Below are positions 1-9,647 of a stretch of 42,793 nucleotides of DNA, in pieces; within the stretch, counting starts at the first letter, position 1; the number at the start of each line of letters is the position of its first letter. The translations under genes were made by a program, and so were the position numbers. The stretch is from an uncultured Thalassolituus sp. (GTDB taxonomy: Bacteria > Pseudomonadota > Gammaproteobacteria > Pseudomonadales > Oceanobacteraceae), in NCBI GenBank assembly GCA_913061435.1, contig CAJXUK010000026.1, forward strand, positions 1 to 42,793, given 5' to 3'. The notes below the pieces were generated by a model, which had not been told where the DNA came from, did no database searches, and saw only the letters and a program-made list of their open reading frames with translations.

Positions 1-983
1 TTAGCATTGTCATCAGCATACGCTTCGATCTTAGCTAACGCGGCGTTCTTAGCAACAATGCCATCAACAATCGCTTGGATCTCAGCAGTATCATCAACAT
101 CACTTCCCGCAAGGCCAGCAATCACTGAGTTAATTTCATTGATATTTACGCCATTAACGCCAACAATATTTAACTGACTAAAATCACTTAAGGCAGGGGC
201 TGTAGTACCACCATTATTATCAGCATAGTTCTTTATCGTTGTTATTGATGTACAAGCTGCTGAACCAGAATTTGGAGCACAAGGGTCATTTTCTTCACCC
301 ACTACTTCATTTTCATTAGTTACGCCATCGCCGTCTGCATCACAAGAGTCTTCATTAGGAGTTGGCAAGCATTGATTGTTTTCTGCACCGGGTGCTTCGT
401 CACTATTTTTTGTGCCGTCATTATCAAAATCATCATCAAGAAGGTAGGGCTGATTTAAAGTACCACCGATCCCTGTGACAGAGCCATTTGTGATTTCGCG
501 CCCAATAACACTCACCGTTGAACCGTCTACGGCAGTACTGTTAATAGTGAATGCTGGTTTTAATAATATTCCTACCTCGTAATTATCAAGTAAACCATTA
601 AATGCCGTGGCGTTTCTTGTTAAAGTCACAACATACTGGCTTGTACTGCCTGAAACTGGGCTAACTGAATCCAGATCGAATAAACCGTTACTATCTCCAC
701 TCTTAATAAAATCAGCAAGATCAACATCCGTGGTATCTTTACTAAAGGTAAATAAATACTCTAATTGATTGATGTTTCCATCAATCACTTCTGATCCAGC
801 TGTGTTGCGTTCAACAGATACAAGAAAAGGATCTGGTGCAATAGCTAATGTGAAATACTGAGTGTCGGTAAACGTTATTTCAGTAAAATAATAATCTTCA
901 CTGGCATTGTAGGTAAGCTCAATGATTTCATAATTTGTTGTATCTAAATCACTGGCGTTGCTGCTAAACTCATTTGAAGAAAC
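1..983 (-). pseudogene. 3' continuation of the LamG-like secreted protein gene, beyond an in-frame stop; runs off the window
   Basis: Reading leftwards from the TAA at 984-986, the same frame stays open for about 327 codons to base 1. No ATG, GTG or TTG occurs in the first several dozen codons, so this is not a separately started gene. It continues a beta-rich domain, then has two aspartate-rich loops of thrombospondin type 3 style: DDDFDNDGTKNSDE at about 395-440 and DADGDGVTNENE at about 305-340, each likely to bind calcium. It then enters repeats beginning IKNYADNNGG and IEAYADDNA, 207 bases (69 residues) apart. Nearby cysteines could form disulphides. The gene is either a nonsense mutant, a sequencing artefact or a readthrough gene. 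The C-terminus is outside the window. Confidence 0.75.
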
Positions 984-2279
984 TTACAATAGCTTCTCAC
1001 CTGGCTTAACTGCTCCATTACCGCCATCAAGTGATTGATCAAAATATACAGCACCGGGAATAGCAATAAATACTGAACTAGCCGTACCTGTTTGTTGTGT
1101 TTTCCAAATACGATTGATGCGTTTATTGTCGCCAGATGATAATAACGAAATACCAAAACCGGTATCGCCACTATTTCGCCCCCAAACCAATCCTGATTTA
1201 TCCGCCATCGCCAGCGTTCTACCGGCATCGTTGTTTAGCGTATTAAACGTATTCTCCATCGACATACTGATACTAAAAGCTTGATCTGCTAACGTATTGG
1301 TATAGCTACGGGATATTTTTTGCTGTAATTCTGATCCAGTATCAGTTGCGATAGCGGCGACGTCATTGTGATAAGCTGTATTCTCAGAATAATCCCAAAG
1401 CATCGTATCATCGGATAATACTAGGTCTTGCTGGTATAATGTAATGCCGTATTTGATACCTAAATAACTATTAACTTTTGCAATATTGGCCGGACTGAGC
1501 TTTTCATCAAAAGCAATTATTTCAGCAATGCCGCCCTTGTAGAATCTTTCTGTGCTAAATTCAGTACCACCAATATCGTAACCCGTTGTGTAAGGGGCTC
1601 CTGGGTCAGTTGGAACATTGAGATTTGAATCTTTTAACTCACCGTTTCTATAAATAAAACTCTGATCATTAGTATCGTCTAGCCCAAGCCACATTGCAGA
1701 ACGATTACTACGCTCGGTAACATCATCAAATACAAACTCATCAGCAGTAGAATTAGAATGCGGTGGAATAAAAAACACATCACCGTCATTTGAATTAGAA
1801 CGACCAGCAATCAGCAAAAAACCTTTATCTTCATCGGTGGCATCATGATCATCTTTAGAAATAATAAAGGGTTTGAATTGAGATCCACCACTTCCCTGCT
1901 GGCCGTTGAATGCTACAGCAAAAATAGATGCACCATCATCTAATTGTAAATTTGGCACATCAAGCAAATCATTGCTGCCATCAAAAACAACAGAAGGGTT
2001 AAAGTTAAGGGTTTCACCGTCAACACTTAAATCATCACTTAATACGGGGCGTTTATTTGACGTAACTTGAGAGGCATCATTGCTAAGTGTTGATTGGTCA
2101 GACCATTCATCGACTCCTCCATTACTGACAGTAACACCGCTATCTGCCCGCACCCATAACTCTAAAGAGTCTGTTACACCACCAGGAGATGCTGAAAATG
2201 ACGAAACTGAAATCGAAGCCATGCAGACGCAAGCTAGCAATTTAAGCGATATATCGTAACAAAGTGTGTTTGTTTTCAT
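984..2279 (-). CDS. Secreted LamG/concanavalin A-like surface protein, N-terminal part (ends at in-frame TAA)
   Basis: A 431-residue frame with a signal peptide (MKTNTLCYDISLKLLACVCMAS, likely cleaved near residue 30). It then has the SPGGV...LELWVRADSGV opening and a GGIAEIIAFDEKLSPANIAK / NSYLGIKYGITL segment, typical of large secreted bacterial proteins with a LamG-like lectin fold (recently grouped as DUF8202, from memory). Such proteins are usually cell-surface adhesins of several hundred to thousands of residues. The frame stops at KPGEKLL-TAA, but the same frame continues to the window edge as a clear domain continuation, so this is the front part of a longer gene. The SD is weak; ATG at 2277-2279 is chosen because the signal peptide starts there. 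Function beyond surface adhesion or carbohydrate binding is not determinable. Confidence 0.8.
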   Translation of the reverse strand: MKTNTLCYDISLKLLACVCMASISVSSFSASPGGVTDSLELWVRADSGVTVSNGGVDEWSDQSTLSNDASQVTSNKRPVLSDDLSVDGETLNFNPSVVFDGSNDLLDVPNLQLDDGASIFAVAFNGQQGSGGSQFKPFIISKDDHDATDEDKGFLLIAGRSNSNDGDVFFIPPHSNSTADEFVFDDVTERSNRSAMWLGLDDTNDQSFIYRNGELKDSNLNVPTDPGAPYTTGYDIGGTEFSTERFYKGGIAEIIAFDEKLSPANIAKVNSYLGIKYGITLYQQDLVLSDDTMLWDYSENTAYHNDVAAIATDTGSELQQKISRSYTNTLADQAFSISMSMENTFNTLNNDAGRTLAMADKSGLVWGRNSGDTGFGISLLSSGDNKRINRIWKTQQTGTASSVFIAIPGAVYFDQSLDGGNGAVKPGEKLL

Positions 2280-2593
2280 AATTTACAGTCCAAGTGGTGA
2301 CTTATCATATGTAGCTTTAATAATGATAGGATAGTTTTTCAGCGAAAGCAGCTTTGGTTTTTAGCTGATTTTTGCACTAGTTTATTGATTGCACCAAGAT
2401 ATCAGTGTTATTTGAAATAAGGATGATTCTTTTACATTTGCCGTGTTTATTTTACAGAATGTACGCACAATAATTTGGAGTGATTATAACGTTATTTATC
2501 ATAAGAAGATTGTTGTTTTATATGCCATTGATGACACTTACCGCTATTAATAATTTTAATTAAAAGTATTATTATTAATAGATATAAAATTAC
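2280..2593. other. AT-rich intergenic region between tilS and the LamG-like gene
   Basis: This 314-base stretch is the 3' flank of tilS and the 5' flank of the LamG-like gene (both minus). It is strongly AT-rich near 2540-2593. A short CAGCT/AGCTG inverted pair lies near 2339-2366. I see no convincing terminator with a T-tract, no GEMM/c-di-GMP riboswitch signature, and no clear -35/-10 pair. Confidence 0.4.
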
Positions 2594-4024
2594 TTATAAA
2601 ATATCTATTAATTTGTATTCAATATGCCAGCCTAATTGCCCCGACTTTACCACATGGTTGTCGCATACGAATAAACCAGGAACCGCTACAATGGTGTCTT
2701 CTTTATTGACGATAATCGGCCATTTTTCTCTTGCCCAAGCAGGTACGTGATAATCTTGCCACCACTTTTTCATTTTTCTTGTTGATCGACCTACGGGTTT
2801 AGCAATATCTCCTGCCTGCCAGTTTCTTATGGTGTAAGCTCCAGGCTTTAATGAAAAGTCATGCTGTGTTTTATTGGACACTATCTGCCCCATTTGCCAA
2901 GCTAGTGTTTCTCCTTGCCAATTAATAATATTTTTTTTATTTTTTTGGAATTTATTATTTTTTATAAGATATAAAAAATTTTTATATCGACACAATGCCC
3001 AATTATCCCAAGTAAAAATCGGTGTAGATGACAAGCCTGATAAAACCAGTTCATTATAAATTATTGGCATATGCGTAGCTGATGGCAAGATATCAATATA
3101 CTGCGCAAGCCATGCCCGTATATAACTAAAGCATCTTGCTTGATCTAAAGACTCTATTAATGAAATATTAAAATGAGGGATCTGTTGTAATGCCGGGTGT
3201 ATTAATTTTTTTTCTTGCAGCTTAGAATCGTAATCAATTTTTTCAATAATTAAATCTTGCAATAATTTTTGTTCATCACGAAGTGTATTAATACTGCGCG
3301 CTAGTGTTTGTTTTTTATTAGGGTAGCGCTGCCAGATTTTTGGTAATAATTCATTACGCCACCAGTTTCGATCGTAACTGTCATCTAGATTTGATTCGTC
3401 ATCAACCCAAATCAAGTTATGCTGTTTTGCGTATTCGATTATTTGATTTTTTTCTATATTCAATAATGGCCGAAGTATTTGGCAATCATTATTGCGCGAC
3501 AATGGCCGTCTAAAAGGAATGCCCGCCAAGCCAGTTAAACCACTGCCCCGCAAGGCTCGCATGAAAAAAGTTTCAAGCTGATCATCAAGGTGGTGGCCTT
3601 GTAATAAAAAATCATTTTTTGTGCAATGCTGCTCAAACATTTGATAGCGCGCAATACGTGCAGCCTGCTCTATACCATTACTTTTAGAAGTTAAATCTAC
3701 ACGCTCTACAACGCACTCAATATCTATAGCAAATTGCAACGATACCTGCTCGCACAGTTGTTTCGCTTGCTCTGCCCATGCATCGGCATTAGTCGATAAA
3801 CCATGATGAACATGCAGCGCTTTAACCGCGAACTTATCCATAACTGCTGTTGCAGATAGCCAACTTGCTAAACTGTGCAGCAATACTGTTGAATCCACCC
3901 CAGCGCTCAACCCTACCCAAAGTGTTTTTGGTGGGTTCTCATATGTTGTCGCATCACTATTTGATTGCAAAAAAGCAAAACATCGGTCAAAGCAAGATAA
4001 AAAAACACACTGCTCCACAGACAT
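2594..4024 (-). CDS. tilS: tRNA(Ile)-lysidine synthase TilS
   Basis: TilS joins lysine to C34 of the AUA-reading tRNA(Ile) in an ATP-dependent reaction, making lysidine in the cytoplasm. The N-terminal PP-loop is SAGVDS at residues 40-45, followed by LHVHHGLSTNADAWA and GHHLDDQLETFFMRALRGSGLTGL, both hallmarks of TilS. The C-terminal domain contains YTIRNWQAGDIAKPVGRSTRK and a KKWWQDYHVPAW segment. At 476 residues it is somewhat longer than the E. coli enzyme (432). The PP-loop has Ala where SGGxDS normally has its first Gly. The ATG directly follows the dnaE stop, suggesting co-transcription and translational coupling. The usual dnaE-accA-tilS order lacks accA here. Confidence 0.95.
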   Translation of the reverse strand: MSVEQCVFLSCFDRCFAFLQSNSDATTYENPPKTLWVGLSAGVDSTVLLHSLASWLSATAVMDKFAVKALHVHHGLSTNADAWAEQAKQLCEQVSLQFAIDIECVVERVDLTSKSNGIEQAARIARYQMFEQHCTKNDFLLQGHHLDDQLETFFMRALRGSGLTGLAGIPFRRPLSRNNDCQILRPLLNIEKNQIIEYAKQHNLIWVDDESNLDDSYDRNWWRNELLPKIWQRYPNKKQTLARSINTLRDEQKLLQDLIIEKIDYDSKLQEKKLIHPALQQIPHFNISLIESLDQARCFSYIRAWLAQYIDILPSATHMPIIYNELVLSGLSSTPIFTWDNWALCRYKNFLYLIKNNKFQKNKKNIINWQGETLAWQMGQIVSNKTQHDFSLKPGAYTIRNWQAGDIAKPVGRSTRKMKKWWQDYHVPAWAREKWPIIVNKEDTIVAVPGLFVCDNHVVKSGQLGWHIEYKLIDIL

Positions 4025-7000
4025 TTAAGCATAGTCCATGGCAACAGCATTTTCTCCAAATGCGTATTTTAAAACCAATATTTGTTCATCGGTTGGTCGT
4101 ATACGCCAGTTATCTCCTAACTGAATATCCGCTTGAGCAGTTTCATTTTCATAATGCAAAATAATCGGGCAACCGTGCTCACCTTGTTGCGTATTGACCG
4201 GCTGCAACATATTTTTTAAATTATTTATGAATTTATTATCGAGCTGATCTCGCTTTATATTAACCCGTAATGACTGGGCATAATTTAAACGTGCTTGGCT
4301 TATTTCCATGGCATTGATGGCGTTGGCTTTAAGCCCACCAGAATAATCGTCGTGGCGCACATTGGCTTCAATAATAATTACTTTATCTTTATCAATCACT
4401 TCACGCACTTTTTCAAATGCTTCAGAAAATAATGAAACTTCCACTCGCCCGGTGCGATCATCCAGGGTAATAAAGCACATATTTTCGCCGCGCTTATTTT
4501 TCATTATGCGAAGGTTAACAATTAAACCGGCCAGTTTTTGTACTTTTTTATCATCCCGTAGATTCGACAATTTGGTTGGTGCTAATAAACGAACTTCATC
4601 TTCGTATTCGTCAAACGGGTGGCCTGTCACAAACAGACCTAGGGTATCTTTTTCGCCTTGTAAGCGTTCTTTTAGTGTCCAGCCACGCAAGTGACGATGT
4701 TTTTCATAGACATCAAATTGCAAATCTTCAGCGGCTTCGGCTTCAACATCACCAAACAAGTCGAATACACCAGAGGCTTCATTGGCAGCACTTTGTTGTG
4801 CCGCTTTAACTGCATCTTCAATACTGGCCATAATCACTGCACGATCTTCACCAAAGCAATCAAAGCCACCACTACGCACCAATGCTTCTAATACGCGCTT
4901 ATTGGTTTTTTTGGGATCGCAACGCTTACAAAAATCAAATAAATCTTTAAATGGCCCACCTTGGCTGCGTGCTTCAACAATCGCTGCCACCGGACCTTCA
5001 CCAGCTCCTTTTACTGCGCCTAAGCCATACACAATGGCACCATCGTCATTAACAATGAAACCAAACTCCGATTCATTTACGTTCGGTAATACTAAATCGA
5101 GTTTCATCTCGCGGCATTCTTCGACAAAGCCGACGACCTTGTCTGTATTTTGCATATCCGAGGTTAACACCGCGGCCATAAAGGGCGCAGGGTAATGGCA
5201 CTTCAACCAAAGCGTTTGATAAGAAACAACCGCGTAAGCCGCCGAGTGAGATTTGTTGAAGCCGTAACCGGCAAATTTCTCTACCAGATCGAAAATTTTC
5301 ATCGCCAAATCGGGATCAACCCCAACCGAAATCGCACCTTCGCGGAAGGTACCCCGCTGTTTTTCCATTTCTTCGGGTTTTTTCTTACCCATGGCCCGAC
5401 GCAACATATCAGCGCCACCCAGGGTATAACCAGCCAAAACCTGAGCGATCTGCATGACCTGCTCTTGATAAACAATTACCCCGTAGGTCGGCTCAAGAAT
5501 GCCTTTTAAACTGTCGTGCTGAAAATCTGGATGCGGGTAAGCTACCTGCGCACGGCCATGCTTACGGTTAATAAAGTCATCAACCATGCCAGACTCTAGT
5601 GGCCCAGGGCGGAACAAGGCCACCAGCGCAATCATGTCTTCTAAATTATCAGGCTGCAGACGGCGCACTAAGTCTTTCATGCCGCGCGATTCTAGCTGGA
5701 AAACCGCGGTGGTTTGTGCGGTTTTTAAGTATTCAATAGACGCTTTATCGTCTAGGTCAATTTCTTCAATGCGAATGTGCGGCTCACCGGCTTTATCTTT
5801 AAAGCGGTTGATCGTTTTTAACGCCCAATCAATAATGGTTAAGGTACGCAACCCCAAGAAGTCGAACTTAACCAAGCCCGCTTCTTCGACATCGTTTTTA
5901 TCAAACTGGGTGACCAAACCTGTGTAATCTTCATCACAGGCTGTAGGTGAAAAATCGGTGAGTTTGGTAGGTGCGATTACCACACCACCGGCGTGCTTAC
6001 CGGTTTGGCGAGCAATACCTTCTAGGCGCGTTGCCATTTCCCAAATTTCTTGTGCTTCTTCGTCTTCGTCGATGAATTCTTTTAGTGCAGGCTCGACTTC
6101 TAGGGCTTTTGCCAAACTCATTCCAGGGTCGCCAGGAATTAGCTTAGAAATCTTATCGGCTAAACCAAATGATTTGCTTTGCGCACGAGCAACATCACGC
6201 ACGACAGCCCTTGCCGCCATAGTGCCGAAGGTAACAATTTGCGATACTGCCTCACGGCCGTAGTGATCGGCTACATAATTAATCACTTCACCACGACGAT
6301 CCATACAGAAATCGATATCGAAATCCGGCATGGAAACACGTTCTGGGTTCAAAAAACGTTCGAATAATAGATCGTATAGCAGTGGATCAATGTCGGTGAT
6401 TTTTTGTGCATAAGCCACCAGCGAGCCTGCACCGGACCCACGCCCAGGGCCTACTGGAATACCGTTGTCTTTTGACCATTGAATAAAGTCCATCACGATC
6501 AAGAAATAACCGGGAAATCCCATATCGATAATAATATCAAGCTCAAACTTTAAGCGATCGTAATATTCTTTTTTGCGCTCTTCGTAATCGGGTTGGTCGG
6601 GCTTAAGTATGGTTTCAAGGCGCTCATCTATACCTTCGTAAGAAATTTTACGAAAGTATTCAGCTTCGGTTAAGCCATCTGGAATCGGAAAATCGGGAAG
6701 ATAGTAAGTACCCAGTTCTACTTCGACACTGCATCGTTTGGCAATTTCTAAGGTGTTTTCAATGGCCGAAGGAATGTCTTGAAATAATTCGATCATTTCA
6801 TCGGCACTGCGGAAGTATTGCTGATCGCTGTAGCGTTTTAAGCGGCGCTTATCGGCCAAGGCATAACTTTCACCGATACATACACGAGTTTCGTGAGCTT
6901 CAAAATCATCTTGGGCAATAAATCGAACATCATTGGTGGCGACTACAGGAATCGTTAAACGACTGGCCAACCCCATAGTGGCTTTAATCACAATTTCTTC

Positions 7001-7573
7001 GTTTTCACGGCCAGTACGCTGTAATTCTAAATAAAAGCGATCGCCAAAGTGATCAACATAATGCGTCAGTAAATTCTCGGCAATGTCTAAATTGCCTTTA
7101 ATGATCTGCTGACCAACATCACCATCACGAAAGCCTGATAAGGCTATAATTCCTGTGGATTTTTCAAATAACCATTCTTTACGTACTATCGCTTTATCGT
7201 GATATTGATTTGCACTATAAGCTTGGGAAATCAACTCAGAAATATGACGATAGCCCACTTTATTTTGCGCTAATAAGGTTAAGCGAAATGGCTTATCCCG
7301 CTCATCTTGGTTTTCTAACCAAATATCTGCACCCATTATGGGCTTAATACCCGCCCCTAAGGCCGCCTTATAGAATTTAATTAAACCATACATATTACTC
7401 TGATCAGTAAGAGCAATCGCTGGCATACTATCTTTAGAGGCTGTTTTAACCAGATCTTTTATGCGCACAATGCCATCGATCAACGAAAACTCTGAATGCA
7501 CCCTTAAATGGACAAAACTCGCAGGAGCAGGCAATTTTTCAACCGTTTCTTCAGTATCGATAGGCGTAGACAT
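4025..7573 (-). CDS. dnaE: DNA polymerase III alpha subunit
   Basis: Catalytic subunit of the chromosomal replicase. At 1182 residues it matches gammaproteobacterial DnaE (E. coli 1160). Order: PHP domain from about residue 20 (FVHLRVHSEFSLIDGIV), polymerase core with the catalytic aspartates in PDFDIDF (about 414-420) and KFDFLGL (about 569), the fingers region MPDFDIDFCMDRRGEV, a Gly-rich PVGPGRGSGAGSLVAYA segment, a tandem HhH region, a probable beta-clamp binding motif near residue 932 (SGVFDLFG), and a C-terminal OB fold (QKLAGLIVNLRIMKNKRGE). It is upstream of and abutting tilS. The ATG at 7571-7573 gives an N-terminus aligned with the family. No sigma-70 promoter could be called with confidence in the 129-base upstream gap. 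Confidence 0.98.
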   Translation of the reverse strand: MSTPIDTEETVEKLPAPASFVHLRVHSEFSLIDGIVRIKDLVKTASKDSMPAIALTDQSNMYGLIKFYKAALGAGIKPIMGADIWLENQDERDKPFRLTLLAQNKVGYRHISELISQAYSANQYHDKAIVRKEWLFEKSTGIIALSGFRDGDVGQQIIKGNLDIAENLLTHYVDHFGDRFYLELQRTGRENEEIVIKATMGLASRLTIPVVATNDVRFIAQDDFEAHETRVCIGESYALADKRRLKRYSDQQYFRSADEMIELFQDIPSAIENTLEIAKRCSVEVELGTYYLPDFPIPDGLTEAEYFRKISYEGIDERLETILKPDQPDYEERKKEYYDRLKFELDIIIDMGFPGYFLIVMDFIQWSKDNGIPVGPGRGSGAGSLVAYAQKITDIDPLLYDLLFERFLNPERVSMPDFDIDFCMDRRGEVINYVADHYGREAVSQIVTFGTMAARAVVRDVARAQSKSFGLADKISKLIPGDPGMSLAKALEVEPALKEFIDEDEEAQEIWEMATRLEGIARQTGKHAGGVVIAPTKLTDFSPTACDEDYTGLVTQFDKNDVEEAGLVKFDFLGLRTLTIIDWALKTINRFKDKAGEPHIRIEEIDLDDKASIEYLKTAQTTAVFQLESRGMKDLVRRLQPDNLEDMIALVALFRPGPLESGMVDDFINRKHGRAQVAYPHPDFQHDSLKGILEPTYGVIVYQEQVMQIAQVLAGYTLGGADMLRRAMGKKKPEEMEKQRGTFREGAISVGVDPDLAMKIFDLVEKFAGYGFNKSHSAAYAVVSYQTLWLKCHYPAPFMAAVLTSDMQNTDKVVGFVEECREMKLDLVLPNVNESEFGFIVNDDGAIVYGLGAVKGAGEGPVAAIVEARSQGGPFKDLFDFCKRCDPKKTNKRVLEALVRSGGFDCFGEDRAVIMASIEDAVKAAQQSAANEASGVFDLFGDVEAEAAEDLQFDVYEKHRHLRGWTLKERLQGEKDTLGLFVTGHPFDEYEDEVRLLAPTKLSNLRDDKKVQKLAGLIVNLRIMKNKRGENMCFITLDDRTGRVEVSLFSEAFEKVREVIDKDKVIIIEANVRHDDYSGGLKANAINAMEISQARLNYAQSLRVNIKRDQLDNKFINNLKNMLQPVNTQQGEHGCPIILHYENETAQADIQLGDNWRIRPTDEQILVLKYAFGENAVAMDYA

Positions 7574-7702
7574 AAATCAAAATCAGCTTGGCAGTGAAAT
7601 AGCTCAAGATTGTACCCTACCCTGCACCTACTTATCATCTAAACCACAATAAAACTTACTGTAAAACTTGCCCTATACCATGAAGCAAAATTGGCAATAG
7701 GA

Positions 7703-8701
7703 TTAACCCTTAAATAGCTGGTCTTCCAGAGACTGCCCTTGAGTTATTTGTCGGTATTCTAAATTTTCTGCTGCCAGTAATTTGAGCACTTGTTGATCTA
7801 AAGTTGGGTTTATCAAGCGGCTGTATTGAATTACGAACTCATGGTTTGTATTCACCTTAATTTGAGACACACTAGAGAGGTTTTTTATCTTAGTAGCTAA
7901 AGCTGCATTACTCGAAAACTCACTAGAAAACTCACTAGAAAACCCACTCGATAAGCCTGAAGCAATCGGTTCTTGCTTTAAAATAAGAGTTAAATAATCC
8001 ACCTGAGGTTCGCTAACATAAGCCTGAACACTCCCCATATCTTGGGATTCACCGATACTTTGCAATGATTTCAACTCTCCACGCTCAAGGTACATTACCA
8101 AAGAGCACATTTTTTCTAGCTCGGCTAAGTTATGCGAACTAACAATAAACGTAGTTTCATTGCTTAAAGCACTGATTTGCTGACGAACATTACGCGCATT
8201 TTCGGGGTCTAAGCCAGCTGTGGGCTCATCAAGCAAAATCAATTTAGGTGTTCCCATTAGCGCTTGTGCAATAGCAACCCGCTTTTTCATGCCATGACTT
8301 AATGCACCCACCTTGTCATTTTTAATATGTAACAATTGCATTAAGTCCAAGCAGCGCTCGGCTTCTTTTATTGCTTTTAAACGTTTAAAACCTTGCAGCT
8401 GAGCCAAAAAAGTCAACTGCTTTACAATCGTTACACTTGGATCAAATAAAGCATCTTGGGGTAAAGCGCCAATACAGCCAATGAGCTTTTCACTACCAAC
8501 TGTGTGCCCTAGCACTCTTACCTGTCCAGAGCTGGGCTTGATATAACCCGACAAAATCGATAACAAGGTGCTTTTGCCTGCGCCATTTGCCCCTACTAAA
8601 GCGATAGGGGAACCCGCTTGTATTTCAAAAGAAACCTTGTTTAAAGCGAACTGGTTACCATAATTTTTTGATAAATCACGACACTCGATTAAGGCACTCA
8701 T
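7703..8701 (-). CDS. ABC transporter ATP-binding protein (ABC-2 exporter type)
   Basis: ATPase subunit of an ABC exporter that drives the permease encoded just upstream. Walker A GANGAGKST is at residues 37-45, the signature LSHGMKKRVAIAQAL near 132, Walker B LILLDEPTAGLD near 153-160, and the switch His in IVSSHNLAELEKM. The first ~220 residues are the nucleotide-binding domain. A ~110-residue C-terminal extension holds a serine/phenylalanine repeat (SSGFSSEFSSEFSS) encoded by 12-base tandem repeats. The start codon overlaps the permease stop by four bases (ATGA), so the two are translated together. Substrate is unknown; the overall form resembles NosF/CcmA/Gld-type ATPases. Confidence 0.92.
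   Translation of the reverse strand: MSALIECRDLSKNYGNQFALNKVSFEIQAGSPIALVGANGAGKSTLLSILSGYIKPSSGQVRVLGHTVGSEKLIGCIGALPQDALFDPSVTIVKQLTFLAQLQGFKRLKAIKEAERCLDLMQLLHIKNDKVGALSHGMKKRVAIAQALMGTPKLILLDEPTAGLDPENARNVRQQISALSNETTFIVSSHNLAELEKMCSLVMYLERGELKSLQSIGESQDMGSVQAYVSEPQVDYLTLILKQEPIASGLSSGFSSEFSSEFSSNAALATKIKNLSSVSQIKVNTNHEFVIQYSRLINPTLDQQVLKLLAAENLEYRQITQGQSLEDQLFKG
7910..7957 (-). repeat. 12-bp in-frame tandem repeat in the ABC ATPase gene
   Basis: About four degenerate copies of a 12-base unit (plus-strand form close to CACTAGAAAACT) lie inside the ABC ATPase gene. They encode the SSGF-SSEF-SSEF-SS run in the C-terminal extension. The unit is a multiple of three, so gain or loss of a copy keeps the frame. 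Confidence 0.8.
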
Positions 8702-9582
8702 ATGTCTTGCCTCTTAAAAATTGCATAGCCAATGAGTAGAAAAGTCATCGTCTGTAATGTTGGTTGAGTTAACGCCCCCCATGCAATCGTTGGATGTGAT
8801 TGTGCCATTGAATAAATCTGGCCTCCCGGTATCCCGTATTTAAAAACAGCAAGAATCTGTAAATAACTGGCAAAGTAATTAATTAACAACCCACCTAATG
8901 CCAGAATAATAAAAGCGATTAAAGAAGCCATTCGAACTGAATCCACGGTAATCGACAGCAAACTCATGAGTGCAACAAAAGGCGCAGTTACTAATAAAAT
9001 ATGACAAAAAATCAGGGGCACAAGACCGAGCCCTTTTAATATATGCTGCGGATTATTAAATACTAATAAGCTATAAGTAATGGCTAAGGTGACACAAATA
9101 AGTATCGACTGGATTATCATCTGCCCCACAAAGCGGCCAAAAAATAACTGCCCACGAGTACAGCGTAAGGTTAAAAATCGCAAACCACCACGCTGGCGAT
9201 CAGAGATCATTTGATCAGCCGCACTGACTAAGCAAAAAGTGGGAAATAGATACAGAGCAACCACCCAATAAATAGCAAATTCAGATAATAACCAATCTTG
9301 AAGTGCCTCTAATCCTAAAAAATGCAACACGACCATAAATAAAGAAGCGCTGTCTGGGCTTGTCATCGCCGCTGCAGAAATTCGAATAGGATACACAAGC
9401 AGCAACCCCCAAATGATAATGAAGACTCCGCTAACAAAAAGACCTCGGGGGCTAGCAAAAGACTTTAATAACTCTTGTTGGGCAATCAGCCAAATAGAAT
9501 TAACCCCCTGTTTTTTATTGCCGTTTATACTTTTTTGGTTATTGAGCTGCATAAGAATGCCAATGTATTTAAATGGTGACAC
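8698..9582 (-). CDS. ABC-2 type transporter permease
   Basis: Membrane subunit partnering the ATPase gene that it overlaps by four bases. About six hydrophobic segments are visible, from LFVSGVFIIIWGLLLVYPI (about residue 50) to the C-terminal MTFLLIGYAIFKRQDI. A cytoplasmic loop with SDRQRGGLRFLTLRCTRGQ is typical of ABC-2 permeases of the NosY/GldF kind, contacting the ATPase. The listed start is GTG at 9580-9582; an internal ATG at 9550-9552 (MQLNNQKS) is an equally possible start. Neither has a good Shine-Dalgarno sequence. The cargo is not identifiable. Confidence 0.85.
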   Translation of the reverse strand: MSPFKYIGILMQLNNQKSINGNKKQGVNSIWLIAQQELLKSFASPRGLFVSGVFIIIWGLLLVYPIRISAAAMTSPDSASLFMVVLHFLGLEALQDWLLSEFAIYWVVALYLFPTFCLVSAADQMISDRQRGGLRFLTLRCTRGQLFFGRFVGQMIIQSILICVTLAITYSLLVFNNPQHILKGLGLVPLIFCHILLVTAPFVALMSLLSITVDSVRMASLIAFIILALGGLLINYFASYLQILAVFKYGIPGGQIYSMAQSHPTIAWGALTQPTLQTMTFLLIGYAIFKRQDI

Positions 9583-9647
9583 TTTATAGACTGCTAGCAG
9601 ACCATAAAAGTTTAGGTTTTAAGTGCTTAAATTATTTCTTAACTGCA

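Noticed and set aside
944-1228. Short minus frame over the interrupted adhesin
   Set aside because: Another frame of the LamG-like gene; composition is not protein-like.
2280-2593. c-di-GMP (GEMM) riboswitch before the adhesin
   Set aside because: The conserved core motifs are not present.
4362-6367. Several open frames on the plus strand inside dnaE
   Set aside because: Antisense shadows of a conserved gene; Ser/Thr/Arg-rich with no SD or family.
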